Shown piece by piece: positions 32,112-39,433 of a DNA stretch of 39,433 nucleotides. The notes under the pieces are model-generated. The model made no database searches, was not told the DNA's origin, and saw only the letters and a list, made by a program, of their open reading frames with translations. The DNA comes from MGBC131033 sp910585655. GTDB taxonomy: Bacteria; Bacillota; Clostridia; Lachnospirales; Lachnospiraceae. Position numbers and translations under genes: made by a program. The stretch is from assembly GCA_949502025.1 (NCBI GenBank), contig CATBCG010000081.1, positions 1 through 39,433 of the forward strand, given 5' to 3'. The first letter of the stretch is position 1, and every line of letters starts with the position of its first letter.

Positions 32112-34064
32112 TTACTGACAATAGCCCAGCTCATAATACCCGGTTATGTTCCATAATCGGTTCCGGAAAAACCGGGGCTTCATTTCTGTTGTTACGGTCA
32201 TATGCAGAGCGGCTGCACAATCCGATGCCCTAAAAGCCGACTGATAACGTTTCCCGATATTTCCTTCTATCAACCTGGCAGCGCGAAGTCTTCCAGGCTC
32301 TGCTACTAACATCAGCAGCATTAAATATCCCTGGTAATCCAGAGCAAGCGGGCTGATATCCCGATAGATCGGCACCTTTTTCCCTGCCATTAAATCCCGG
32401 ACTTCTGCTACTGCGTCCTCTACCGACCAAAGCAAAAGGATTCCTGTTTTAATCACCGGAAGCAAGGCGGAACTGCCGGTCACTCCTGCGATCGCCGCTG
32501 CCATCTGTCTAGCCTGCGCCACTTTATCCGGTTTCGTCAGGATTTGCAAAAAATCTGCCATCGTCCGCATTGCAAGCAGCTCTGCCACCACTCCTGCCAG
32601 ATTTTCCCGATCTTTTTCGCTCCCTATCAACAGGTATTCCTGCTCATATTGCAATATGGTTTCTTCTTTTGGAATGGTATAACAGCCAAAATGTTCCTTA
32701 TCATATTCGAGCAGCAATCCTCTGCCTGCCGCCTTTCTTACTGCTCCGGCTTCGCTTCCTTTATCCGGGTCTCCGTTTCCTTCTTGCCCTGCTTTTTTCT
32801 GCCACTCTGCCGGCTTTAGTACACTATCTGATACTTTGCTTCCTGCCGGCAGCACCAAAGTCAGAACTCCTTTTGAAGCAAATTCCTTTAGGGCTGCAAA
32901 GGGGCTGGCGCCGCTGTTCCCGCCGGACGGAAGCTGATACTGCTCCGGAAGAAGCTGTTTTTGATAGCTTCTAATCTGTCCGCTCAACGCCCCTACCGAT
33001 ATTTGTTCCGGTTCCTCCATTCCCATCCGGCACATCTCCTCCAAACGCTCTGTCACTGCCTTGTTCTGCCTCATTTTTCCTTCCAGGGTATCTATATATT
33101 CTTTATCTCCACGCTGACATTGTTCCAGTTCCTCTAACTCACTTTGCAGCGCCTCCCAGGCATGTTCCTCTAACACAGATTTATTCTCCGTCAGCCAGGC
33201 TTTATAGTCCTCTTTCTGCCCTGCCGTCTTTTGCTGCCTCTGCCGATACTCTACACAATCCCGACCGATATCGCCACTCTGCCCCGACAAGGTTCCGGCA
33301 ACCCGGTACAACGTATCCAGTTCTGCCAAAATATCCGGTCCCTTTGGCTCTGATTCCCCGTCGGCTTCGCTTTCAGATGTCTCTTCCGTGGCTACCGTCT
33401 CCTGTCGTCTTATCTGCTCCTGCTCCCATTGCTCCTGTTTTTCCTCAATAGTCTCAAGCGCCTCCTCCGCTATCTGCCATTGTTCCTCCATATCCTGCAG
33501 TTGACGTATCATGTTGTTCTTTTGCTCTTCCAGCTTAGAAAAATTTTTCTCCAACTCCAGTTTCTTTTCCAAAAAGCTCTTTCCCTGCTTCAAACCCTGC
33601 ATCATATCAAACTGTTCCAAGATTTGTTCTGCGATTCCGGTCACGGCACGATATTTCATATACGCCAGAGCTTGTGCTTCTAACTCTTTGCCTTCCTCTT
33701 CTATCAGATAGCGGGATACTCCTACTTCGGAGACACTGCAAGCCGCTCCCATCCAATCTCCGGCAGACAACAGTCCTTCCCCTAATGGGTTCCAGCTCGT
33801 ATCTAAATTTTCCTGTATATCTGCTTCTAACGTTTCCGTTCCGCCGCTCTCCCGGAGATCCAAAAACAACAGATGATAGTCGTCCCAAAGCTCCCTCTGA
33901 TATCCGGCAAGGCTGTTTTGCAGCGCCAGGTAACTACTGTCCGATGTCATACTTTTAACCGTAGACACCCGCACATGTTCCATCACGGAACCTAACAGAG
34001 AAATCAGCAACAATGAGATACAGGCATAAAAAAGTGTGATACTTCCTGCCAGCCTTCTTTTCAT
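32112..34064 (-). CDS. DUF5702 protein (TadG-like Tad pilus component)
   Basis: A 650-residue protein with one N-terminal membrane segment (LAGSITLFYACISLLLISLLGSVMEHVRV) and a large extracytoplasmic region. Long helical stretches rich in Glu, Gln and Leu (about 165-225 and 270-350) are likely coiled coils. This architecture matches DUF5702, a constant partner of Flp1 in clostridial Tad loci and a functional stand-in for TadG. The start overlaps the stop of the Flp1-like gene by 4 nt (ATGA). About 80 nt separate it from the next pseudopilin gene. Confidence 0.8.
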   Translation of the reverse strand: MKRRLAGSITLFYACISLLLISLLGSVMEHVRVSTVKSMTSDSSYLALQNSLAGYQRELWDDYHLLFLDLRESGGTETLEADIQENLDTSWNPLGEGLLSAGDWMGAACSVSEVGVSRYLIEEEGKELEAQALAYMKYRAVTGIAEQILEQFDMMQGLKQGKSFLEKKLELEKNFSKLEEQKNNMIRQLQDMEEQWQIAEEALETIEEKQEQWEQEQIRRQETVATEETSESEADGESEPKGPDILAELDTLYRVAGTLSGQSGDIGRDCVEYRQRQQKTAGQKEDYKAWLTENKSVLEEHAWEALQSELEELEQCQRGDKEYIDTLEGKMRQNKAVTERLEEMCRMGMEEPEQISVGALSGQIRSYQKQLLPEQYQLPSGGNSGASPFAALKEFASKGVLTLVLPAGSKVSDSVLKPAEWQKKAGQEGNGDPDKGSEAGAVRKAAGRGLLLEYDKEHFGCYTIPKEETILQYEQEYLLIGSEKDRENLAGVVAELLAMRTMADFLQILTKPDKVAQARQMAAAIAGVTGSSALLPVIKTGILLLWSVEDAVAEVRDLMAGKKVPIYRDISPLALDYQGYLMLLMLVAEPGRLRAARLIEGNIGKRYQSAFRASDCAAALHMTVTTEMKPRFFRNRLWNITGYYELGYCQ

Positions 34065-34264
34065 TCCACCACTTCCGATACGCCTGAAGTAATTGCCTCA
34101 AAAATCGTCTCTACGATTGCTGTAATCTGACTTTTAAAAATCACAACCAGACCAATTAAGATTACTAAAATCAAAATGATTTCTACTACTCCGATTCCGC
34201 TTTCATCCGCCAGACATTCTAAACCTGCCGGAACGGTTTGCTGCTTTTCTTTTTTTCCTTCCAT
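34061..34264 (-). CDS. Flp1-like major pilin
   Basis: A 67-residue prepilin. A ~25-residue charged leader ends at ESGIGVVEIILILVILIGLVVIF. The Gly followed by a Glu a few residues later is the peptidase site and +5 Glu of Flp pilins. The mature pilin is about 40 residues with one hydrophobic helix. It is the expected main subunit of the Tad/Flp pilus and processed by the A24 peptidase in this operon. GGAGG lies 7 nt before the ATG. Confidence 0.82.
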   Translation of the reverse strand: MEGKKEKQQTVPAGLECLADESGIGVVEIILILVILIGLVVIFKSQITAIVETIFEAITSGVSEVVE

Positions 34265-34304
34265 TTCATTTCCTCCACTTTTTCTTTTTTCCTTCTTTTC
34301 TACT

Positions 34305-35555
34305 CTACATACTGATAAAAGCCGGAATCATTACCATCACCAATATCAGCAAGAGCTGCAACATCATCGGAAGCAACAGCTTCGTCCCCATCTCCTCGCC
34401 TCTTCTGCGTGCCTGGGCTTTCCTTTCTTCGATAGCCTGCGTTGCCTCATACTCTAATTGTTCCAAAACTCTCTCGCTTCCCATCCGCAGATTTTGCGTC
34501 AAGATAGAAGAAAACCGTTGGCAGGCGGGAAGTCCTGCCCGTTTTCCAAACGCCTCGTATGCCGCCCTTTCCTGTCCCCCATTTTGCAGCTCAAGGGCAG
34601 TGAGCCGTACTTCCTCATACAAAGCCTCCCGACGCTTTTTTATATCCTTCTCTTTCTCTATCCTTCTTTCATACTCTGCCGCTACTCGCTGCCAAACAGA
34701 TGCCAGGTTCATACCTGCTCCCATCAGCACGACAAATTTACTGACCAAATCCGGGTACTGCAGCAGCATCTCCTCCTTTCGTTTTTCCTCCCTTTTGCGC
34801 TCTTCCTCCTTTTCATGCGCCTGTTTTAGCAGCAAAGCTCCAGCCAGCAAAAGCGGCAGCAGCCAATAGCTGCTTTCTTCCGAACGGGTAAAATAAAGCG
34901 GAATTCCTTCCCATTCTTCCGGGAGTCGCCAGGAATCCGTCTCTTGTTCCTTTGCGGCAAGCGTCGTCAGTTCCTGTTCCAGCTCTCTTTGCCGCTGTTG
35001 CGTATCGCTAAAGCTCTCCGGGGTCAGACAAACCGGAATTTCCATCCATTCCGCCAGATCTTGGCAGCGTATCTCTGCCTTTAGAAGGACTATCGTCTCC
35101 TCCGAAAGATTGTCCTGCACAACATTTCCCTTTCGATCCAGCAGTTCCTTTTCCTTCCAGCTCCAACTAACCTTGACATCCTCTGCCGGAACTTCTTCTA
35201 TCAGATTTAGTCCGCTGATTACCTGGTCTAACGTCTCTCCCTCCCGCGGCAATTGTTCCCTGATATAACGCTCTGCTGCCGCAAGCCGTTCCTCCAATTC
35301 CGCTACCGAATAAACCCTTGCCGCCACCGCGCCTTTCCAACTCCAGTTTTCTCCCTTCTCCCCTATCCGAACCTCTAATTCTACTTCCTGCTTTCGTTTT
35401 CCGACCTTTGGTCTGGCAACTTCCCTTACCTCCTCTTCCCCCTTTCTTCCCAGCCAAAGAAACAGAGAAAGCAAAAGCAGCGCCGCCAGCAAAACACCCT
35501 TTTTTCTGTTTGACCCTGCTCTTAAATTTTGATTTGCAGAATCCGTCTTGTCCAT
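34305..35555 (-). CDS. TadC-like inner membrane platform protein
   Basis: A 416-residue protein. One membrane segment near the N-terminus (GVLLAALLLLSLFLWLG) is followed by an extracytoplasmic region of about 200 residues, a second membrane segment (YWLLPLLLAGALLL), a helical T2SSF-like domain (LLQYPDLVSKFVVLMGAGMNL) and a last membrane helix (LLLPMMLQLLLILVMVMIP). TadB and TadC together form the assembly platform driven by CpaF. The ATG at 35555 has GGAGGGAG and overlaps the end of TadB by 34 bp. Confidence 0.8.
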   Translation of the reverse strand: MDKTDSANQNLRAGSNRKKGVLLAALLLLSLFLWLGRKGEEEVREVARPKVGKRKQEVELEVRIGEKGENWSWKGAVAARVYSVAELEERLAAAERYIREQLPREGETLDQVISGLNLIEEVPAEDVKVSWSWKEKELLDRKGNVVQDNLSEETIVLLKAEIRCQDLAEWMEIPVCLTPESFSDTQQRQRELEQELTTLAAKEQETDSWRLPEEWEGIPLYFTRSEESSYWLLPLLLAGALLLKQAHEKEEERKREEKRKEEMLLQYPDLVSKFVVLMGAGMNLASVWQRVAAEYERRIEKEKDIKKRREALYEEVRLTALELQNGGQERAAYEAFGKRAGLPACQRFSSILTQNLRMGSERVLEQLEYEATQAIEERKAQARRRGEEMGTKLLLPMMLQLLLILVMVMIPAFISM

Positions 35556-36259
35556 AAATAACTCCCTCCGTATAAAAGCAGCAGCCCCGTCATCAGCAAA
35601 ATCCCCTGCAGGTTATGATATAATACCGCCACCATATCCGGCATAGCCATCCACAAATAAAGCAGTATTCCAGGCGGAAGCACAATCATCAGATTTGCCT
35701 CCAATCTTTTTCCGGACAATAACGTCTGGATTTCTCTTTTTACCTCCTGGCGCATCGAAACACAGTCCGCCGTATGGAGCATCACCTTAATCACATTCCC
35801 TCCGGTACGCTTTGCGGTAGTCAGCACCTGTACAAATTCCCGAATATCCTCTATCTCCGTTTCCTCTGCCAGCCAGGAAAACGCCTGCTCTACTGTTTCA
35901 TTGACACCCAGCCGTGCCGCCAGTTCCTGCAACGCCCGTACCATTGGCGCGTCCTCTCTGTAAAGCCGTGTCAGTTCCTCTGCCGCATAGGGAACAGCAC
36001 GTTCCAAAGAATACCCTGCCTGTAAGGCTCCTGTCATACTTTGCAGAGCATCTTTAAACTGTATGGTCAACTCCTCCTGATATTTTTTCTCTCTTCGTAT
36101 CCGATCGAGACGGATATACACCGGAAGCAGTCCTGTCAAACACAATGCTCCCACGATATGCCGGTAAAACAATACTCCCAGCCCGCCAAACAGCAGGCAG
36201 CCGCATAACAGGGTAGACAGCCATTCCCTCCCGTTTCGTCTATATTGATATTTCTTCAT
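35522..36259 (-). CDS. TadB-like type II secretion F family protein
   Basis: A 245-residue inner membrane platform protein: two membrane helices near the N-terminus, a cytosolic helical T2SSF domain (FKDALQSMTGALQAGYSLERAV; VLTTAKRTGGNVIKVM, typical of TadB) and two C-terminal helices. AGGGGGT precedes the ATG, which overlaps the CpaF gene by 20 bp. Confidence 0.86.
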   Translation of the reverse strand: MKKYQYRRNGREWLSTLLCGCLLFGGLGVLFYRHIVGALCLTGLLPVYIRLDRIRREKKYQEELTIQFKDALQSMTGALQAGYSLERAVPYAAEELTRLYREDAPMVRALQELAARLGVNETVEQAFSWLAEETEIEDIREFVQVLTTAKRTGGNVIKVMLHTADCVSMRQEVKREIQTLLSGKRLEANLMIVLPPGILLYLWMAMPDMVAVLYHNLQGILLMTGLLLLYGGSYLWTRRILQIKI

Positions 36260-37496
36260 CCAGAACCCCCTGCCTTTCCAGCTTGTCCCGCTTCCTCAAA
36301 CGATTCCCTGTACGCGTCAGACTTCCCGCTTCTTTTTCTTCCCATTGAAACAGTGGATTCAGCTCTACTTCTCCCTCCTTCATACCACATACCTCTGTAA
36401 TTTCCAAAACCTTCCTGCTGCGATCCCTAAGTCTGCCCAAATGTACAATCAGGTCAACGGCAGACACGATCTGCCTACGCACGGCAGCCAATGGCATCTC
36501 TGCCTCGGTCAGCACAAGCGTTTCCAGACGGCTGATACAGTCTGCGGCGCTGTTACTGTGAATGGTAGTCAGACTTCCATCGTGTCCGGTATTCATCGCA
36601 ATCAGCATATCAAGCGCCGCTCCCCCATCCCGCACTTCTCCGATTACCAGCCTGTCTGGTCTCATCCGCAGCGCCGTTTTAATCAGATCCCGCATCGTAA
36701 CGGCTCCTTTTCCTTCTACATTTTCCAAACGCATTTCCAGACGAACCAGATTTTTTAATCCCTGGATCTGCAGCTCCGCAGAATCCTCTATCGTAATCAC
36801 TCTTTCATCTGCCTGAATATAACCGGATAACGCGTTTAGAAAAGTGGTTTTACCTGAACCGGTTCCCCCTGAAATAATGATGTTATAACCGGAGCGAACA
36901 AGCTGACGCATACAGCCTACTGCCTCCTCACAAATAGAACCCTGCTCCGTTAAACGTGCCATATCGTACGGCACGGCGGAAAACTTCCGGATGGTCAACG
37001 CAGCCCCGTCTAACGCAATCGGCGGCAAGACTGCATTGATACGGGAACCATCCTCTAACCGGGCGTCTACAACGGGATGAGCCTCGTTGACTACTCGATT
37101 TACCTTACTGACAATCTGCTGGATGATATCTTCTAACCGCTCCTCGGATTCCAGTTCTCCTTCCCATGCTAAAAGGCGCCCCTCCTTCTCTACAAAAATA
37201 TGTTTTGGTCCATTTACCATAATCTCCGATATCTGAGGATCCTCTAGCAGCTCCTGCAGCAAATCTAAACGCCGCAGAGAATTAAACAGCTCCCGACACA
37301 GACGTTTTTTAAGCGTAGGCGAAAGATATTCTCTCCTTCCTAGCTTTAGTACCTGCCGTTCAATCTCTTCTTCGATTTCCTCATCGCTCCATTCCCGAGA
37401 AAAGTCCAGTCCTGCCAGAATCTCCTGCCGCAACGCTCCTGCCTGGTTTGCCTCTCCTAAGGCTGCCTGACGCCCTTTCTCCGTCTGTTCCTCCAT
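36240..37496 (-). CDS. cpaF: CpaF/TadA-type pilus assembly ATPase
   Basis: A 418-residue secretion ATPase of the CpaF family. The N-terminal domain includes LLEDPQISEIMVNGPKHIFV; the ATPase core has Walker A SGGTGSGKTTFLN, an Asp box, Walker B RLVIGEVRDGGAALDML and the His box TGHDGSLTTIHSN. It powers pilin extraction and assembly at the inner face of the membrane. The ATG at 37496 follows GGTGGAG; a TTG three codons upstream is not used. It overlaps the preceding gene by 116 bp in another frame. Confidence 0.93.
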   Translation of the reverse strand: MEEQTEKGRQAALGEANQAGALRQEILAGLDFSREWSDEEIEEEIERQVLKLGRREYLSPTLKKRLCRELFNSLRRLDLLQELLEDPQISEIMVNGPKHIFVEKEGRLLAWEGELESEERLEDIIQQIVSKVNRVVNEAHPVVDARLEDGSRINAVLPPIALDGAALTIRKFSAVPYDMARLTEQGSICEEAVGCMRQLVRSGYNIIISGGTGSGKTTFLNALSGYIQADERVITIEDSAELQIQGLKNLVRLEMRLENVEGKGAVTMRDLIKTALRMRPDRLVIGEVRDGGAALDMLIAMNTGHDGSLTTIHSNSAADCISRLETLVLTEAEMPLAAVRRQIVSAVDLIVHLGRLRDRSRKVLEITEVCGMKEGEVELNPLFQWEEKEAGSLTRTGNRLRKRDKLERQGVLDEEISI

Positions 37497-38373
37497 AACG
37501 TACAATCTCCACCTTCCTTTCTATTCCTCCCCGCTGCATCAACGTAAGCTGTTTTAAAAATGCTTCGCTGGATTTTATATAGTCCTCCTCTTCCGGCGTC
37601 ACCAAGCAAATCCGATGGCTCAAACGGCAGATCTCTAACATCGTCTCATTATAAAAGCCTACCTCCAACACCATATAGCGAAACTCCTGCATCTCCCGTA
37701 ATACCCGGAAAAACAATCCTGCATCCTCCGGGGTCAGTTCCATCAGATCCATACTGCAATGTACCGGACGGATTTGCTTGATTCCCTGTTGTTCCCCTAT
37801 CAACGCCTTGATTTTCCAACGGATTTGATCGCCTCCCTGTTTCAGATAATAAACAGCTTCCGACATCCCTTTCCAATCCTCGCCTTCGCCGCTCTCCTCC
37901 GCCGGAAACAGATCGAGGTTGATATACAACACTTCTCCCTGCTCCTGCAGCCTGTTGGTCAGTTGTCTGGCAAATCCGCTTCGCTCCTGCCCGGCACGAG
38001 TGGCAAAAACCGTATAAATCTCCGGTGTTTCCTGATCCTCCCACTCCTTTTCACCCGTTGTATAAGCCGTAATCTCCCGCATAATATTTCCGGCAGACTG
38101 ATACTTAAACACCCAGGGCAGATCTCTCTCCTCTCCGTTCTCCTCTGTTAAAAGAATTTTTTTTGCGGCTCGCTCGGTTTCATAACGACAGCCTTCCCCT
38201 ACCAGCAGCACATCTGCGCGTTCCTGTTCCAGATAGAGATTCAATGGTTCCGGGCTTGTAAACACTGCTACCTGATAAGGAAACTCCGGATTCCGGTTCA
38301 GATAACCGGACAGACCTGCCGCATAGGCTTCCTCTTTTTCGTATATAACAAGAATCCCTTTTTTGGACTGAAT
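37381..38373 (-). CDS. CpaE-like (TadZ) protein of the Tad locus, apparent ATT start
   Basis: A ~330-residue protein if started at the ATT at 38371-38373. Residues 1-60 (KKGILVIYEKEEAYAAGL...) look like the atypical receiver of CpaE/TadZ, and residues 90-270 like a ParA/MinD-type ATPase. The P-loop is degenerate: FATRAGQERSGFARQ stands where a KGGVGKT motif is expected, so ATP hydrolysis is doubtful. The first ATG/GTG/TTG in frame is a GTG at 38265, deep inside the receiver fold, and a TAG directly precedes the ATT. GGAGG lies 8 nt before the ATT. It should localise the Tad machinery. It is the first gene of the ten-gene operon. Confidence 0.7.
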   Translation of the reverse strand: MQSKKGILVIYEKEEAYAAGLSGYLNRNPEFPYQVAVFTSPEPLNLYLEQERADVLLVGEGCRYETERAAKKILLTEENGEERDLPWVFKYQSAGNIMREITAYTTGEKEWEDQETPEIYTVFATRAGQERSGFARQLTNRLQEQGEVLYINLDLFPAEESGEGEDWKGMSEAVYYLKQGGDQIRWKIKALIGEQQGIKQIRPVHCSMDLMELTPEDAGLFFRVLREMQEFRYMVLEVGFYNETMLEICRLSHRICLVTPEEEDYIKSSEAFLKQLTLMQRGGIERKVEIVRYGGTDGERASGSLRRGKPGRSVAAGDSGRTGLFSGMER

Positions 38374-38386
38374 CTACCTTACCTCC
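38371..38386 (-). promoter_or_regulatory. ribosome binding site and ATT start of the Tad operon's first gene
   Basis: GGAGGT is followed by an 8-nt spacer that ends in an in-frame TAG, and then ATT. The next in-frame ATG/GTG/TTG is 36 codons further. This placement is the reason for calling an ATT start. Confidence 0.55.
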
Positions 38387-38521
38387 TTTTCCTTTCCGAA
38401 ATAAATTTTTCTTAACCTCTGTGATTTTTAAAGATAGAATACAAAAGACAGAATACAATAGATAAAACAGATAGAACAAAACTCAAAGAATTCTGAAATG
38501 TACTTTTCTTTTGTGCCACTC

Positions 38522-38550
38522 ATTATACCCTTTTTTCTTTTTTCTGTCAA
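38522..38550 (-). promoter_or_regulatory. promoter of the Tad pilus operon
   Basis: TTGACA, 17-bp spacer, TATAAT on the minus strand: both hexamers and spacing are perfect. The 5' leader to the ATT is about 140 nt and pyrimidine-rich, with repeated TTCTATC/TTTATC-like stretches. Confidence 0.85.
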
Positions 38551-38615
38551 TCTGGTAATAATCGACAAAATTTTGCTGATATTTTCTACTATACATTCGT
38601 TAAAAGGCAAATTTA

Positions 38616-38888
38616 TTACATATATTGTAAATTCAACAATATATACAGCAATACCACTCCTGGCATCCCCAACCCTCCCAGCACAGATAAGCTAAATGGA
38701 TTAAAGCCGACTGCCGGAAGTTTAAAAATCCCCAATACCGCGTTTACACATAAAATCCCTACTACCCCTCCTGTCAAACGAAAGAGCAGATTTGTCAGCC
38801 CTTTCAGCTTCCATTTTACTACCTGATAACACATAATCCCGACACACAACAGCGAAATCCCCAGATACATAACTTGTCTGATCTCCAT
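38616..38888 (-). CDS. bofA: BofA family pro-sigma-K processing inhibitor
   Basis: A 90-residue membrane protein with two to three hydrophobic segments. VNAVLGIFKLPAVGFNPFSLSVLGGLGMPGVVLLYIL is the BofA hallmark region. In Bacillus BofA inhibits the SpoIVFB protease that activates sigma-K; in Clostridia it is a marker of spore formers, though its partner may differ. An AGGAGAGG site precedes the ATG. It lies upstream of the Tad operon on the same strand and is divergent from the DUF2508 gene. Confidence 0.9.
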   Translation of the reverse strand: MEIRQVMYLGISLLCVGIMCYQVVKWKLKGLTNLLFRLTGGVVGILCVNAVLGIFKLPAVGFNPFSLSVLGGLGMPGVVLLYILLNLQYM

Positions 38889-39009
38889 AGCACCTCTCCT
38901 AACGGCAATTCTTTCCTTGGATCTCTTAAATTGCTATATTTTATTCCAATTCCTGAATAATATTCCACATTTTGGAGTATACTGATAGAAACGAGAAGGA
39001 GGGATGCAG

Positions 39010-39219
39010 ATGTTTGGTCGCAAGCCAGATCCGATTATGGCACAGCAAAAAATGCTCCAGGATGAAATTGAACGGGTGAAACTGGAAATGGAAACTGCTT
39101 ACTCCAACTTTGAACAGGTTTTAGATCCTGATTTAATTGACTGTTATATCTATGAAGTAAATGCTGTCCAGAAAAAATATAAATACCTGCTCCGGCAGAT
39201 ACAATTACTGCAGGGTTAG
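39010..39219 (+). CDS. DUF2508 (YaaL-like) protein
   Basis: A 69-residue charged helical protein with the pattern DEIERVKLEMETAYSNFEQVLDPDLIDCYIYEVNAVQKKYKYLLRQ, which is DUF2508. In Bacillus the equivalent (YaaL) lies beside bofA and recR; here it is divergent from bofA. Function is unknown. AGGAGG at 38997-39002 directly abuts a first ATG at 39004, so the ATG at 39010, with a 7-nt spacing, is the likely start. Confidence 0.85.
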   Translation: MFGRKPDPIMAQQKMLQDEIERVKLEMETAYSNFEQVLDPDLIDCYIYEVNAVQKKYKYLLRQIQLLQG

Positions 39220-39239
39220 AGCATTTACTTCTCCTAAAA

Positions 39240-39275
39240 CGGCTCCTCGTCCCATTCAATAGGGAAAAGGAGCCG
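39240..39275 (-). terminator. intrinsic terminator of ABC transporter gene (may serve both strands)
   Basis: CGGCTCCT pairs perfectly with AGGAGCCG, with an extra CCC/GGG inside. On the minus strand TTTT follows. It lies just after the ABC gene stop and also just after the DUF2508 gene. Confidence 0.75.
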
Positions 39276-39291
39276 AAAGTATTGACCGCTT

Positions 39292-39433
39292 CTAATATTC
39301 GTACCATTTTGCCTGTTCCTGATAGAGCCTTGCATATTCGCTATCCGGTTGAGAAAGCAGTTCTTCGTGGGAACCGTCCTGTATGATTTTTCCATCCTTT
39401 AACACGATAATCCGTTCTGCCAGAGCTGCCAAA
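39292..39433 (-). CDS. ABC exporter ATPase, C-terminal fragment
   Basis: The last 46 codons of a minus-strand gene that continues beyond the right edge. The end of the frame reads ALAERIIVLKDGKIIQDG, then SHEELLSQPDSEYARLYQEQ, then AKWYEY. This matches the region after the H-loop of ABCB-type multidrug/lipid exporter ATPases (the D-G-x-I-x-x-x-G-x-H-x-E-L-L pattern). Substrate and membrane part are not visible. Confidence 0.85.
   Translation of the reverse strand, partial: LAALAERIIVLKDGKIIQDGSHEELLSQPDSEYARLYQEQAKWYEY

Noticed and set aside
38180..38479. Alternative upstream frame that could give the CpaE-like protein an ATG start by frameshifting at the A6 run
   Set aside because: No ribosome binding site or canonical slippery heptamer in the right phase is seen; an ATT start with a well-placed GGAGG needs fewer assumptions.
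38428..38519. Possible leader peptide (MSGTKEKYISEFF...) before the Tad operon
   Set aside because: Its ATG overlaps the -10 hexamer of the promoter, so it would not be in the transcript.

Overview
This window looks like chromosomal DNA of a spore-forming Clostridia, most likely a Lachnospiraceae-type gut anaerobe. The evidence is the gene repertoire: a Tad pilus locus of the Lachnospiraceae kind (Flp1-like pilin, DUF5702, DUF6382-FHA), BofA next to DUF2508, an anaerobic-sulfatase-maturase-type radical SAM enzyme, a large GH3 glucosidase with a C-terminal Big2-like domain, consensus sigma-A promoters, and AGGAGG ribosome binding sites. No rRNA, tRNA, CRISPR array, prophage or intact transposase gene was seen.

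Layout. Positions 1-1690 are AT-rich and accessory: a possible IS200/IS605-type end, then an AAA_15/RloA-like ATPase followed by the eroded remains of its partner gene. Positions 1767-6507 (minus) hold a secreted L,D-transpeptidase with Ig-like repeats, an aspartate/alanine-type aminotransferase and an esterase fused to a metallo-beta-lactamase domain. Positions 6510-7900 are a hairpin-rich patch. It holds two related structured repeats placed just before start codons, a PBECR4-like gene split by a ~178-bp element flanked by AATT, and an orphan promoter-to-terminator unit that looks like a ~165-nt non-coding RNA. A type-B carboxylesterase, a truncated GNAT acetyltransferase, a DIP1984-like protein and a thiolase follow.

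From 17469 down to 11873 four minus-strand genes are joined with gaps of 1-2 nt: GH3 beta-glucosidase, an unknown protein with a rhodanese-like end, a dienelactone-hydrolase-type esterase and an anSME-like radical SAM protein. Housekeeping genes follow: thioesterase, pgi, a membrane protein, mtnN, a TSCPD protein with murG, HIT, a soluble orphan histidine kinase, a flavodoxin-SCP2 protein behind a rhomboid protease, a lipoprotein esterase, DUF1294 and an alpha/beta hydrolase.

Positions 38373 to 29255 (minus) are a ten-gene Tad/Flp pilus operon. It has a perfect-consensus promoter and encodes a CpaE-like protein, CpaF ATPase, TadB, TadC, Flp1-like pilin, DUF5702, two TadE-like pseudopilins, an A24 prepilin peptidase and an FHA protein. 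Its first gene appears to start at an ATT codon, and one pseudopilin carries a duplicated Cys-rich tail. The window ends with bofA, a DUF2508 gene and the 3' end of an ABC exporter gene.

The strongest candidates for something undescribed are the structured repeat and ncRNA patch (6.5-7.9 kb), the GH3/rhodanese/DLH/anSME operon, and the ATT-initiated Tad operon with its Cys-rich pseudopilin. All functions are inferred from sequence reading only; no database search was run.
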